From positions 1 to 64,000 of the forward strand of contig DAHUYQ010000024.1 of NCBI GenBank assembly GCA_027315115.1: DNA of 64,000 nucleotides, in the 5' to 3' direction. The notes under the pieces were generated by a model. It did no database searches and was not told the origin of the DNA. It saw only the letters and a program-made list of their open reading frames with translations. Source of the DNA: Solirubrobacterales bacterium. Lineage in GTDB: Bacteria > Actinomycetota > Thermoleophilia > Solirubrobacterales > Solirubrobacteraceae. The position numbers and the translations under genes are program-made. This document shows, piece by piece, positions 52,492-60,261 of this stretch (position 1 is the first letter of the stretch; every line of letters begins with the position of its first letter).

Positions 52492-54294
52492 ATGGGCTCC
52501 GGTCCGCTGAGCGGGCTGGAGCCGGCCGCGGCCACCGAGGCGACCGGCGCCTCGGTGGCCGCACCCGCTTCACGTGCCTGGAGCCTGCCGCGCCTGCGCC
52601 TGCCGATCGGGCTCACGGGCGTGATGGCGGTGGTGATCGGCGTGCTGCTCGCGTTGCCGATCGGCGCGTTCCTGCTGGTCTCCGTCGCACCGCGGCTCTT
52701 CGCGCAGGGCAACTCCTGGGTCACTCTCTCGGCCATCGGCGAAGCGCTCAGTGGTCCCTCGCTGCACGCTCTCGCCGACACGGCGCTCGTCGGAGCGGGC
52801 GCCGCGCTGCTCGCGCTGATCTGCGCGCTGCCACTGGCGCTGACCTTGCAGCGCACCAACGTGATCGGCGGCCGACTCTGGCAGTTCGGAGTTTGGGCAC
52901 TGCTGCTGGCGCCAAGCTATCTGGTCGCGCTCGGCTGGGAGCGTCTGTTCGAACCCGATGGGGTCCTCATACGCGCGGGTCTGAACGTCACCGCGTTCCA
53001 GAAAGTGCTCTACGGGCCGATCGGGGTGATCCTCGTCGACGGCGTCAAGGGCGTTCCATTCGCCTTCCTGGCGATCTCGGCGGCGTTGCCGGGGCTCGGC
53101 TCGAGCTTCGAGCACGCGGCGCGCACGCACGGCGCCGACCGTCTCGCGGCGCTGCGCGTCGTGGTGCCGATTCTGGCTCCCGCGTTGTGGGCGTCGTTCG
53201 CGATCGTATTCGCGGAGACGATCAGCGACTACGGCGTGGCGGCGACGCTCGCCCATCACGCCAAATTCCCGATGTCGACCTTCTCGCTCTACGAAGCGGT
53301 GGGCAACGAGCCGGTCCAGTTCGGGTTGGCGGCGGGGATCGGATGGACGCTCGTGACCCTGGTCGGCATCGCGCTGTTCGCGCAGCGCCGTGCTATGCGC
53401 GGGCGCTCTTATCAGGTCCTTTCCGGCCGCACGCGCCCCTACGTGCGGCTGAAGCTGAGGCCCGCGGCACAGGTTGGCGCGCTGCTTGGCCTGTCGCTGT
53501 TCTTCCTGGTTGCGTTGGGGGTGCCCGTCATGGGCGCGATCAGCGCCTCGCTCTTGAAGTCGCTGGGTACGGCGACGCATGGCTTCACGCTGACATTCGA
53601 AAATTACACGCGCGTCATCAATGAGAGCGAACTGTATGAGCCGCTGCTCTACTCGTTGCGGCTCGCGGCGATCACCGCGACCGTGGTGATGGCGCTGTCG
53701 GTGCCGGCCGCGCGGCTGCTGACGAAGCGCGGAAGCGGCCTGGTCGGGAGCGCGCTCGACCTCGTGCTGCTCGCCGCGGTCGCCGTGCCCTCGATCGTGA
53801 TGGCCGCCGGCTACATCCTGATCTGGAACCTGCCGGTGATGCATGCCGTCGGCATCTCGATCTATGGCACCACGGCGCTGCTCACCATCGCCTACGTCGC
53901 CGGTGCGCTGCCAAACAACTCGCGCATCCTGATCGGCCCGCTGGCGCAGTTGCACGAGTCGCTGCTGACCAGCGCGCGCACCCACGGCGTCGGCAACGCG
54001 GTCGCCTGGATGCGCGTCGCCGTGCCGGTGCTCTCCCGCTACATCACCTGGGTTTGGCTCTACTGCTTCTCGGCCACGCTGCTGGAGCTGCCGATCTCGC
54101 AGCTTCTCTACCCGGCGAGCTCACCGCCGATCTCGATCGCGATCGAGCGACGGCTGGAAAACTACGACTTCGCCGGAGGCACGGCGGTCGAGGTGATCTC
54201 GGTGCTCGGCCTGCTGGCGGTCGCTGCCTTGGTGCTGCTCGGCTACCGGCTGCTGGCCCCGCGCGGATGGCGGCAGGTGGGGGCGGCGACATGA
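52492..54294 (+). CDS. ABC transporter permease, fused two-domain (FbpB/PhnV type)
   Basis: 600-residue permease with two BPD_transp_1 domains in tandem, about twelve helices. Coupling-loop motifs are seen twice: EHAARTHGADRLAALRVVVP in the first half and TSARTHGVGNAVAWMRVAVP in the second. This fused design is typical of Fe3+ (Fbp/Sfu) and 2-aminoethylphosphonate importers. The ATG at 52492 (after GGGAATCGG) is preferred; a TTG at 52450 is possible but would put the hairpin in the coding region. The stop overlaps the ATPase start (ATGA). Confidence 0.85.
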   Translation: MGSGPLSGLEPAAATEATGASVAAPASRAWSLPRLRLPIGLTGVMAVVIGVLLALPIGAFLLVSVAPRLFAQGNSWVTLSAIGEALSGPSLHALADTALVGAGAALLALICALPLALTLQRTNVIGGRLWQFGVWALLLAPSYLVALGWERLFEPDGVLIRAGLNVTAFQKVLYGPIGVILVDGVKGVPFAFLAISAALPGLGSSFEHAARTHGADRLAALRVVVPILAPALWASFAIVFAETISDYGVAATLAHHAKFPMSTFSLYEAVGNEPVQFGLAAGIGWTLVTLVGIALFAQRRAMRGRSYQVLSGRTRPYVRLKLRPAAQVGALLGLSLFFLVALGVPVMGAISASLLKSLGTATHGFTLTFENYTRVINESELYEPLLYSLRLAAITATVVMALSVPAARLLTKRGSGLVGSALDLVLLAAVAVPSIVMAAGYILIWNLPVMHAVGISIYGTTALLTIAYVAGALPNNSRILIGPLAQLHESLLTSARTHGVGNAVAWMRVAVPVLSRYITWVWLYCFSATLLELPISQLLYPASSPPISIAIERRLENYDFAGGTAVEVISVLGLLAVAALVLLGYRLLAPRGWRQVGAAT

Positions 54295-55541
54295 GCGCTC
54301 AAGATGGCGGCGCCGCGGTCGAGCTCACGGGGCTGACCAAGCACTACGGCGAGGTGCAGGCGCTCACAGACGTATCGCTCTCGCTGGCCCCCGGCCTCTT
54401 CCTGGCTCTTCTGGGGCCGTCCGGCTCGGGCAAGTCGACGTTGATCCGCTGCCTGGCCGGGATCGAGCGGCCGAGCGGAGGGTCGATCTCGATCGGCGGT
54501 CAGGTCGTCGCCGATCAGCGCACCCACGTGCCCCCTGAGCGCCGCGACCTGGCCATGGTCTTCCAGGACTTCGCACTGTGGCCGCACATGAGCGTGCACG
54601 ACAACGTCCGCTTCGCGCTGCGCCGGCGTCGCATCTCGCGTGGCGATTCCCACGACAAGGCGCACAGCATGCTCGACCGGGTCGGGCTTGCGCACAAGCG
54701 CGACCGCTACCCACATGAGCTCTCAGGCGGCGAGCAGCAGCGCGTCGCGCTGGCCCGCGCTTTGGTCGGAGAGCCGCGTCTGCTGCTCTTCGACGAGCCG
54801 CTGAGCTCGCTGGACGCAAGCCTGCGCGAGCGTCTGCGGATCGAGATCGGAACGCTCGTGCGCGAGTGCGGAGCCTCGGCCGTCTACATCACACACGATC
54901 AGGGCGAGGCCTTCGCGCTCGGCGACGAGGTCGGCGTCCTGCAGGAAGGAAATCTGGTGCAAATCGGCACCCCGGAGGAGATATACCGTCGCCCGGCCGC
55001 CGCCTTCGTGGCACGCTTCACGGGCCTTGCGGGATCGCTCAGCGGTCGCATGCTCGGCGTCGAGGAAGACGCATTGGATCTCGCGATCGACGCGGTGGAT
55101 GGCACTCGGCGCGTGCGGGTGGCGGTGCCAACCGACCAGCCCGGGCGCAACCTCGAGATGCGGGCCGTGTCGAGCGCCGACCTGGCGCCTGGAGCCGCGG
55201 TCGAGGTGTTGATCCGACCCACCGCCGTGCGCATTTCTGGCCCCGACGGGACGGCTAGTCTGGTGGGCATGGTCAAGGACGTCGCCTACTGCGGGCGTGG
55301 CTACGAATACGTGATCGAGCTGGGGTCCGGCGTCGAGCTGACCGGCGTCTTCGACGCGCGACGGCTGCGACGCGGCGAGCGCTGCGAGGTTGAGCTCGAT
55401 CCGCAGGGCTGCCTGGCCTTTGGTCAGGAGGAGCCGACTGCGCCGCAGCCGCTGCCCTTCGCTGCCCTTCCCGCCTCGCGGCAGGGACTGGCCTCGGTGG
55501 GCTCTCGCTCAGAGCACTCGGCAATGAGGGCGACACGATGA
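54291..55541 (+). CDS. ABC transporter ATPase (FbpC/PotA type)
   Basis: 416-residue ATPase. Walker A is GPSGSGKST, the Q-loop is VFQDFALWPHMSV, the signature is LSGGEQQRVALARALVGEP, Walker B is LLLFDEPLSSLD, and the switch His is in YITHDQGEA. A C-terminal TOBE-like domain (about 290-390) includes VEVLIRPTAVRISGPDGTAS. The Q-loop ALWPHM is common in iron and phosphonate importers. The start overlaps the permease stop and the stop overlaps the next gene, both ATGA. Confidence 0.88.
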   Translation: MSAQDGGAAVELTGLTKHYGEVQALTDVSLSLAPGLFLALLGPSGSGKSTLIRCLAGIERPSGGSISIGGQVVADQRTHVPPERRDLAMVFQDFALWPHMSVHDNVRFALRRRRISRGDSHDKAHSMLDRVGLAHKRDRYPHELSGGEQQRVALARALVGEPRLLLFDEPLSSLDASLRERLRIEIGTLVRECGASAVYITHDQGEAFALGDEVGVLQEGNLVQIGTPEEIYRRPAAAFVARFTGLAGSLSGRMLGVEEDALDLAIDAVDGTRRVRVAVPTDQPGRNLEMRAVSSADLAPGAAVEVLIRPTAVRISGPDGTASLVGMVKDVAYCGRGYEYVIELGSGVELTGVFDARRLRRGERCEVELDPQGCLAFGQEEPTAPQPLPFAALPASRQGLASVGSRSEHSAMRATR

Positions 55542-56332
55542 GCGGCGCAGAGATCGGACTGGCCCTCTCGGTCTTCCTGGCCTGCGCGGTGGAGGCCGTC
55601 GAGGCGCTCACGATCGTGCTCGCCGTCGGCACGACGCGAAGTTGGTCCTCGGCGCTCAGCGGCGTGGGCGCCGCGACGATCGTGCTCTGTGTCGTGGTGG
55701 CAGCAGTCGGTCCCGCGCTGACCTCGCTGCCGATCGGCGTGCTGAGGCTGATCGTCGGTGGCCTGCTGCTGATCTTCGGCATCCAGTGGCTGCGCAAGGC
55801 GGTGCTGCGTGCCTCGGGACTGAAGGCCCTGCACGACGAGGCCGCCGAATTCGACGAGCAGCGGGCAGCGGCAAGGGCCGCCGGCGCCGGCGGCGGCAGC
55901 TTCGACGGCTACTCCTTCACGCTCGCCTTCAAGGGCGTGCTGCTGGAGGGCCTGGAGGTCGTCTTCATCGTGCTGACCTTCGGCGCCAACCAGCACCACG
56001 TCGGCATCGCGGCGATCGCGGCCGGCGTCGCGGTGGCGGCCGTCGTGGTGCTGGGGCTTGCCGCCAGAACGCCGCTCGCGCGCGTGCCCGAGAACACGAT
56101 GAAGTTCGCGGTCGGCGTGATGCTGAGCTCCTTCGGCATGTTCTGGGGCACCGAGGGCGCCGGCGCCTCCTGGCCCGGCTCCGATGCGGCGCTGCTGGTG
56201 ATCGTGCCCGCGGTCGCCCTGTTCTCGATCGGGCTGGTGTGGCTGCTACGTCGCGAGCAGGAGACCGCTGAGATGTCCACCGCCGTGTCGGCGCCGGCGG
56301 CGTTGGTCGAGCCAGAGGAGGTGCGCGTATGA
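55538..56332 (+). CDS. Membrane protein with duplicated ExxE helices (COG4280-like, FTR1-reminiscent)
   Basis: 264 residues and about seven helices. Two helices match each other: VEAVEALTIVLAVG (Glu19, Glu22) and LEGLEVVFIVLTFG (Glu137, Glu140). The ExxE motif in a membrane helix, especially EGLE, recalls the REGLE motif of FTR1/EfeU iron permeases. I believe it belongs to the uncharacterised COG4280 family. It is translationally coupled (ATGA) to the ABC ATPase upstream and to the small gene downstream, so it is a true member of this operon. A metal-permease role is inferred, not shown. Confidence 0.7.
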   Translation: MSGAEIGLALSVFLACAVEAVEALTIVLAVGTTRSWSSALSGVGAATIVLCVVVAAVGPALTSLPIGVLRLIVGGLLLIFGIQWLRKAVLRASGLKALHDEAAEFDEQRAAARAAGAGGGSFDGYSFTLAFKGVLLEGLEVVFIVLTFGANQHHVGIAAIAAGVAVAAVVVLGLAARTPLARVPENTMKFAVGVMLSSFGMFWGTEGAGASWPGSDAALLVIVPAVALFSIGLVWLLRREQETAEMSTAVSAPAALVEPEEVRV

Positions 56333-56529
56333 GCGTGATACGGAGGATCGGCTTCGAGATCTGGGACTTCGTCGTCGGCGACGACTGGATCAACGCGGTC
56401 GCGGTCGTGGCGGCCTTCGGCCTCACCGCGGTCCTCGCCGGCGCCGGAGTGACGGCCTGGTGGGTGATGCCGGTGGCGGTCCCGCTGCTGCTGTGGCTCT
56501 CGGTGCGGCGGGTGCTGCGGGCGCGCTGA
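56329..56529 (+). CDS. Small two-helix membrane protein
   Basis: 66 residues. An N-terminal amphipathic part (IRRIGFEIWDFVVGDDW) is followed by two hydrophobic helices and a basic end. It overlaps the previous stop by ATGA and closes the five-gene operon. It may be an accessory subunit of the FTR1-like protein. No family recognised. Confidence 0.65.
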   Translation: MSVIRRIGFEIWDFVVGDDWINAVAVVAAFGLTAVLAGAGVTAWWVMPVAVPLLLWLSVRRVLRAR

Positions 56530-56559
56530 GGGAGCCGCGAGCAAGCTCGCTGGCGAGCG

Positions 56560-57843
56560 TCAGACCGGCGTCCAGAGCCTGTCGATCGGGGCGACCAGCA
56601 GACGCTCGTCGAATCGGTACGAGCGTGGGCCCGTGTAGAGCGTCACTCCTGCCAGGAAGCGCTCGCCGAGCTCGTCGCGCAGCTTGGCAAGGTGGCGCAT
56701 GCTTGCGCCGTCTATGCTGCTCGCCGCCTTGACCTCGAAGGCCAGCAGCCGTCCGTCCTCGCGTTCCACCACGAGATCGACCTCCTCACCCTCATAGGTG
56801 CGCCAGTGGCCGCAGATGGAGACTTGATCGAGCCAGGACGCCTGTCTGATCAGCTCGCCCACGACGAAGGTCTCGATCAGATGGCCGAACTGGGAGAGAG
56901 AGCTCGGATCGCGGTGCACGAGCTTCTCGGGAGAGAGGCGCAGCAGCCGGGCTGCCAGACCTGAGTCGACGATGTGGATCTTCGGCGCGCTTGCCGTGCG
57001 CTTACGGAGCGTGCGGCCCCAGGCGGGCACACGCATGATCAGGAACACGGCCTCCAGCAGCTTGACGTAGTCAGTCGCCGTCGCCCGGTCGAGACCGGCG
57101 TCCGCGGCGACGGATGTGAGGTTCAGCACGCGTGCGGTCTGGTCTGCAAGGCGTCCCAGCAGGAGCGGGAGCTGCTCGCGGCGACGCAGGGCTGCGAGCT
57201 CTCGCACGTCTCGGTCGAGCACGAGCTGCACGTAGTCGTCAAACCAGCGGTTGCGCGCGGCGAGCGTGTTCCTGGCAAGAGGGATCGGCATGCCGCCGGC
57301 CGTAACCCGGGCGATGTAATCCTGTCGCGTCGTCTCGGATGTCGCTCCACGCGGGATGGCGTTCATGGGGTCCTCCAGCAGCGCCTCGAGCAGGTTCTCC
57401 CTGACGCCCTGGATCTCTCCCTGCGTGAGTGGCCAGAGCGTCAACAGGTGCACGCGGCCGGTGAGCGACTGGGCGGTCAGAGGCAGTGCGTCGTAACGGG
57501 TCGAGCCGGCGATCACGAAGCGTCCTGGCCGTAGCTGACGGTTGAGCTCCGCCTTGATTGCGTCGAGGATCGCCGGCACGTGCTGGTACTCGTCGATGCA
57601 GACCGGTGCGGGGCCCTCGACGAACGTGCCGGGATCGGCTTTCGCGGCGCTGCGCAGGCCGGGATCGTCGAGATCGATGACGTCCACTCCGAAGGAGTTT
57701 GCGAGCGCGCCGAGCAGCGTGGACTTGCCGACGGTGCGCGGGCCTTGGAAGGCGATCACCGGCTCCTCGCCAAGTCGCTTGGATGCCACATCCGCGAGGC
57801 GGCGGGCAAGGATGCTGGAGATTGGCGAAATCTCGCTTGCCAT
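56560..57843 (-). CDS. AAA ATPase with DUF4143 domain (second copy)
   Basis: 427 residues. Walker A is GPRTVGKST, Walker B is APVCIDEYQHV, then a sensor region (FVIAGSTRYDAL) and a winged-helix region (VAADAGLDRATATDYVKLLE). The DUF4143 nuclease-like core is EEVDLVVEREDG and LLAFEVKAAS. It shares design with the copy at 31209-32375 but is clearly divergent in sequence, so the two were not recently duplicated. The ATG at 57843 has no Shine-Dalgarno. A degenerate repeat array lies directly upstream. Confidence 0.85.
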   Translation of the reverse strand: MASEISPISSILARRLADVASKRLGEEPVIAFQGPRTVGKSTLLGALANSFGVDVIDLDDPGLRSAAKADPGTFVEGPAPVCIDEYQHVPAILDAIKAELNRQLRPGRFVIAGSTRYDALPLTAQSLTGRVHLLTLWPLTQGEIQGVRENLLEALLEDPMNAIPRGATSETTRQDYIARVTAGGMPIPLARNTLAARNRWFDDYVQLVLDRDVRELAALRRREQLPLLLGRLADQTARVLNLTSVAADAGLDRATATDYVKLLEAVFLIMRVPAWGRTLRKRTASAPKIHIVDSGLAARLLRLSPEKLVHRDPSSLSQFGHLIETFVVGELIRQASWLDQVSICGHWRTYEGEEVDLVVEREDGRLLAFEVKAASSIDGASMRHLAKLRDELGERFLAGVTLYTGPRSYRFDERLLVAPIDRLWTPV

Positions 57844-57867
57844 ATGCGGATGCTAACGCCGAACCAG

Positions 57868-57966
57868 CGATTTTACAAGCCCTTATTCCACAATTTTCGG
57901 GGCGCTACCCTGCGATTTTACGGCTCGTTGTTCGACGATCTTCAGGCCGGCTGTTCGACGATCTTG
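57868..57966. repeat. Degenerate repeat array upstream of the second DUF4143 gene
   Basis: The stretch alternates GCGATTTTAC with TTCGACGATCTT-like blocks. GCGATTTTAC occurs twice (near 57868 and 57912). TGTTCGACGATCTT occurs exactly at 57929-57942 and 57952-57965 (23 bp apart), and a changed form, TTATTCCACAATTTTC, near 57882. The last copy is the end of the MFS coding region, so the array appears to have grown from, or inserted into, that gene's 3' end. Confidence 0.6.
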
Positions 57967-59258
57967 CGGCTCATCACGGCCTCCACGAGCAATGCGAGCG
58001 CGCTGAGCGCCGCCAAGGCGCTCAGCGCCACCATCGTGAGCGTCAGGCCATGCGCGGCGGTCGCGGTCGGGATCGCCTTGGCGATCGAGGAGTTGCCCGT
58101 CGCGCTCGTGTAGAGCAGGCTCGCGAGCGCCACGCCGAGGATCGCGCCCAGCGTCCTTGTCATGTTGACCAGCCCGCCGAGGACTCCGGCGCGCTCGCGC
58201 GGGCCGGCGGCCATCACCGCGGCGTTGTTCACGGGCGTGAAGGCGCCGAGGCCCACGCCCGCGATCGCGAGTCCGAGCAGCCGGGGCGGCGTGCCGTGCA
58301 GCAGCCCGATCACCGCCAGCCCGGCGGCGGTGAGAGCGAGCCCTCCGATCGTCAGCCCTCGCGCGCCCGCGTGGTCGGCCATGCGCCCGGCCAGCGGCGC
58401 CGTCAGGCCAAGTGCGATCGGAAGCACCGCAAGCTGCAACCCCGTGGTGGAGGCGCTGACGTTGTCGGCGACGAGGTAGTAGGGCACGACGAACAGCGCC
58501 CCGAACATCACCAGATAGGAGACCAGGCCGCCGCCCACGCCGAAGCCGATCGTGGGATTGCGCAGCAGCGCCAGCAGGCCCCTGAAGCGGCGAGCCGTGC
58601 TCTCGCCGAGCTTGCTGCGCGGTATCAGAAGGCGCGCGAGCACGATCGCGACGATCCCGACCGGCACGTTGACGAAGAAGATCAGCCGCCAGCCGCCGAG
58701 CGCGATCAGCAGGCCGCCGACGGCGGGGCCCATCGCCAGCCCGATCGCCTGGGCCGCGCCCTGGATGCCGATCCCGCGGTTGAGCAGTTCCTTTGGCATC
58801 GCCTCGCGGATCAGCGCGACGCTGTTGGCCTGCAGCATCGCGGCGCCGAGGGCCTGCAGGACGCGTGCGCCGATCAGCAGCGTCAGGCTGCTTGAGAGCC
58901 CGCAGAGCAGCGAGCCGACGGTGAAGACCGCGAAGCCGTAGGTGTAGAGCAGCTTGCGCCCCATGCGGTCCGCGAGCTGGCCGACGAACAGCAACGTCGC
59001 GAGCAGCACGAGCATGTATGAGAGAGCGACCCACTGCACGGTCGCGGCGCTCGCCTGCAGGCTCTGCCCGATGTGGGGCAGTGCGACGGTCACGATGCTC
59101 GCGTCGAGCTGGCCCATGAAGGCGCCGACGCAGACGGCTCCCACCACGAACCAGTGCGCGTTCGGGCTGCTGCGAACCGACTCGGGACGGCGTGGCTCTC
59201 GCAGCAATGCGCGCTGCACGGAGGCTATGCGGGCTGTGATAGCAAGGTCGCTCACCAT
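57942..59258 (-). CDS. MFS drug exporter (DHA2/EmrB type)
   Basis: 438 residues with twelve or more helices. Motif A is GQLADRMGRK, and AFMGQLDASIVTVALPHIGQ holds the DHA2-type Asp in helix 1; VLQALGAAMLQANSVALIRE and GPAVGGLLIALGGWRLIFFV (motif C region) are typical. Exports drugs or metabolites by proton exchange. The last residues (SRKIVEQPA) come from the repeat described next to it. Divergent from the LysR-type gene with 67 bp between, a classical regulator-target arrangement. Confidence 0.88.
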   Translation of the reverse strand: MVSDLAITARIASVQRALLREPRRPESVRSSPNAHWFVVGAVCVGAFMGQLDASIVTVALPHIGQSLQASAATVQWVALSYMLVLLATLLFVGQLADRMGRKLLYTYGFAVFTVGSLLCGLSSSLTLLIGARVLQALGAAMLQANSVALIREAMPKELLNRGIGIQGAAQAIGLAMGPAVGGLLIALGGWRLIFFVNVPVGIVAIVLARLLIPRSKLGESTARRFRGLLALLRNPTIGFGVGGGLVSYLVMFGALFVVPYYLVADNVSASTTGLQLAVLPIALGLTAPLAGRMADHAGARGLTIGGLALTAAGLAVIGLLHGTPPRLLGLAIAGVGLGAFTPVNNAAVMAAGPRERAGVLGGLVNMTRTLGAILGVALASLLYTSATGNSSIAKAIPTATAAHGLTLTMVALSALAALSALALLVEAVMSRKIVEQPA

Positions 59259-59282
59259 TCTATTTCAGCGCTCGACGACAGA

Positions 59283-59309
59283 TAGATCAAATACAAATAT
59301 TAGATCAAA
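59283..59309. promoter_or_regulatory. Candidate LysR operator between the MFS and LysR genes
   Basis: TAGATCAAA occurs at 59283-59291 and 59301-59309. The bases between form an imperfect palindrome, ATCAAATA-CAAA-TATTAGAT, with a T-N11-A arrangement like LysR-type binding sites. The stretch is strikingly AT-rich for this genome and probably also holds the promoters. Confidence 0.5.
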
Positions 59310-59325
59310 GCGATAGGATTTCACT

Positions 59326-60249
59326 ATGGATGAGCGCCGTTTGGAGTATTTCCTCGCGATCGTCGAGGAGGGCGGGATGACCAGAGCCGCGAGGAGGCTG
59401 CACATCGCTCAGCCCTCGCTCTCCCAGTCCCTGGCCGCGCTGGAGCGCGAGCTGGAGGTGGCGCTCTTCGAGCGGGTTGGGCGCGGTCTGAGGCTCTCGG
59501 CGGCCGGACGCGCGCTGGTCGGTCCCGCGCGGCAGGCGCTGCGATCGATGCAGGCCGCGCGTGGCGCGGTGGCAGAGGTCTCGGAGCTGCTGTCCGGCAC
59601 GCTGGAGATCGGCGCGCTGCCGACGCTCGCGGTCGACCCCCTCGCCCAGCTCGTGGGGCGTTTCAGGACCGAGCACCCCGGTGTGATGGTGCGCGTCAGC
59701 GAGGCGCAGAGCGCGGCCGACGTCAGCGCGCTCGTGCGCGACGGCGGATGTGAGATCGGCCTCGCGCACCTGCCGCTGCCCCGGCATGGCCTCGTCACGG
59801 TCGACCTTGGCGTCCAGGAGATGCTCTTCGTGCTCTCGCCTTCGGTCGAGCTCTCAGCGGAGAGCAGCGAGCGCGCGGCCGCGGCCTCGAAGGCGCGGGA
59901 GCGGCCGCGTGCGATCTCGCCCACGGCCCTCTCGCAGGTTCCCTTGATCGTTAGCCCTCCCGGCACCTCCACGCGGATGCTGCTCGACCAGGCGATGGAG
60001 GCCGCGGGCGTGGCGCCCACCGTCGCGGTGGAGACGGACGCGCGTGAGGCGATCGTGGCGCTCGTCCTCGCCGGCGCGGGCAGCGCGCTGCTGCCCGCGC
60101 CGCTTGCCTACGAGGCGCAGCGCAGGGGGGCGCAGATCAGGGCCGCGCGGCCGCGCATCGCACGCCACATCGGCCTGGTGCGTCGCGAGGGCCCGCTCTC
60201 GCCGGCGGCGCGCGCCTTCGTCGCGCTCGCCGGCGGCCAGATCGTCTGA
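59326..60249 (+). CDS. LysR-family transcriptional regulator
   Basis: 307 residues. The N-terminal helix-turn-helix is RRLEYFLAIVEEGGMTRAAR with LHIAQPSLSQSLAALERELE; residues 90-300 form the periplasmic-binding-like effector domain. The ATG at 59326 follows AGGA. Probably controls the divergent MFS exporter in response to its substrate. Confidence 0.9.
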   Translation: MDERRLEYFLAIVEEGGMTRAARRLHIAQPSLSQSLAALERELEVALFERVGRGLRLSAAGRALVGPARQALRSMQAARGAVAEVSELLSGTLEIGALPTLAVDPLAQLVGRFRTEHPGVMVRVSEAQSAADVSALVRDGGCEIGLAHLPLPRHGLVTVDLGVQEMLFVLSPSVELSAESSERAAAASKARERPRAISPTALSQVPLIVSPPGTSTRMLLDQAMEAAGVAPTVAVETDAREAIVALVLAGAGSALLPAPLAYEAQRRGAQIRAARPRIARHIGLVRREGPLSPAARAFVALAGGQIV

Positions 60250-60261
60250 GCGAGCGCGGCT

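Noticed and set aside
51349-56529. Reading the ABC operon as a 2-aminoethylphosphonate importer belonging to the Pho regulon
   Set aside because: No PHO box precedes it, no phosphonate-degrading gene is nearby, and the FTR1-like gene fits metal transport better. It remains possible but is not supported.
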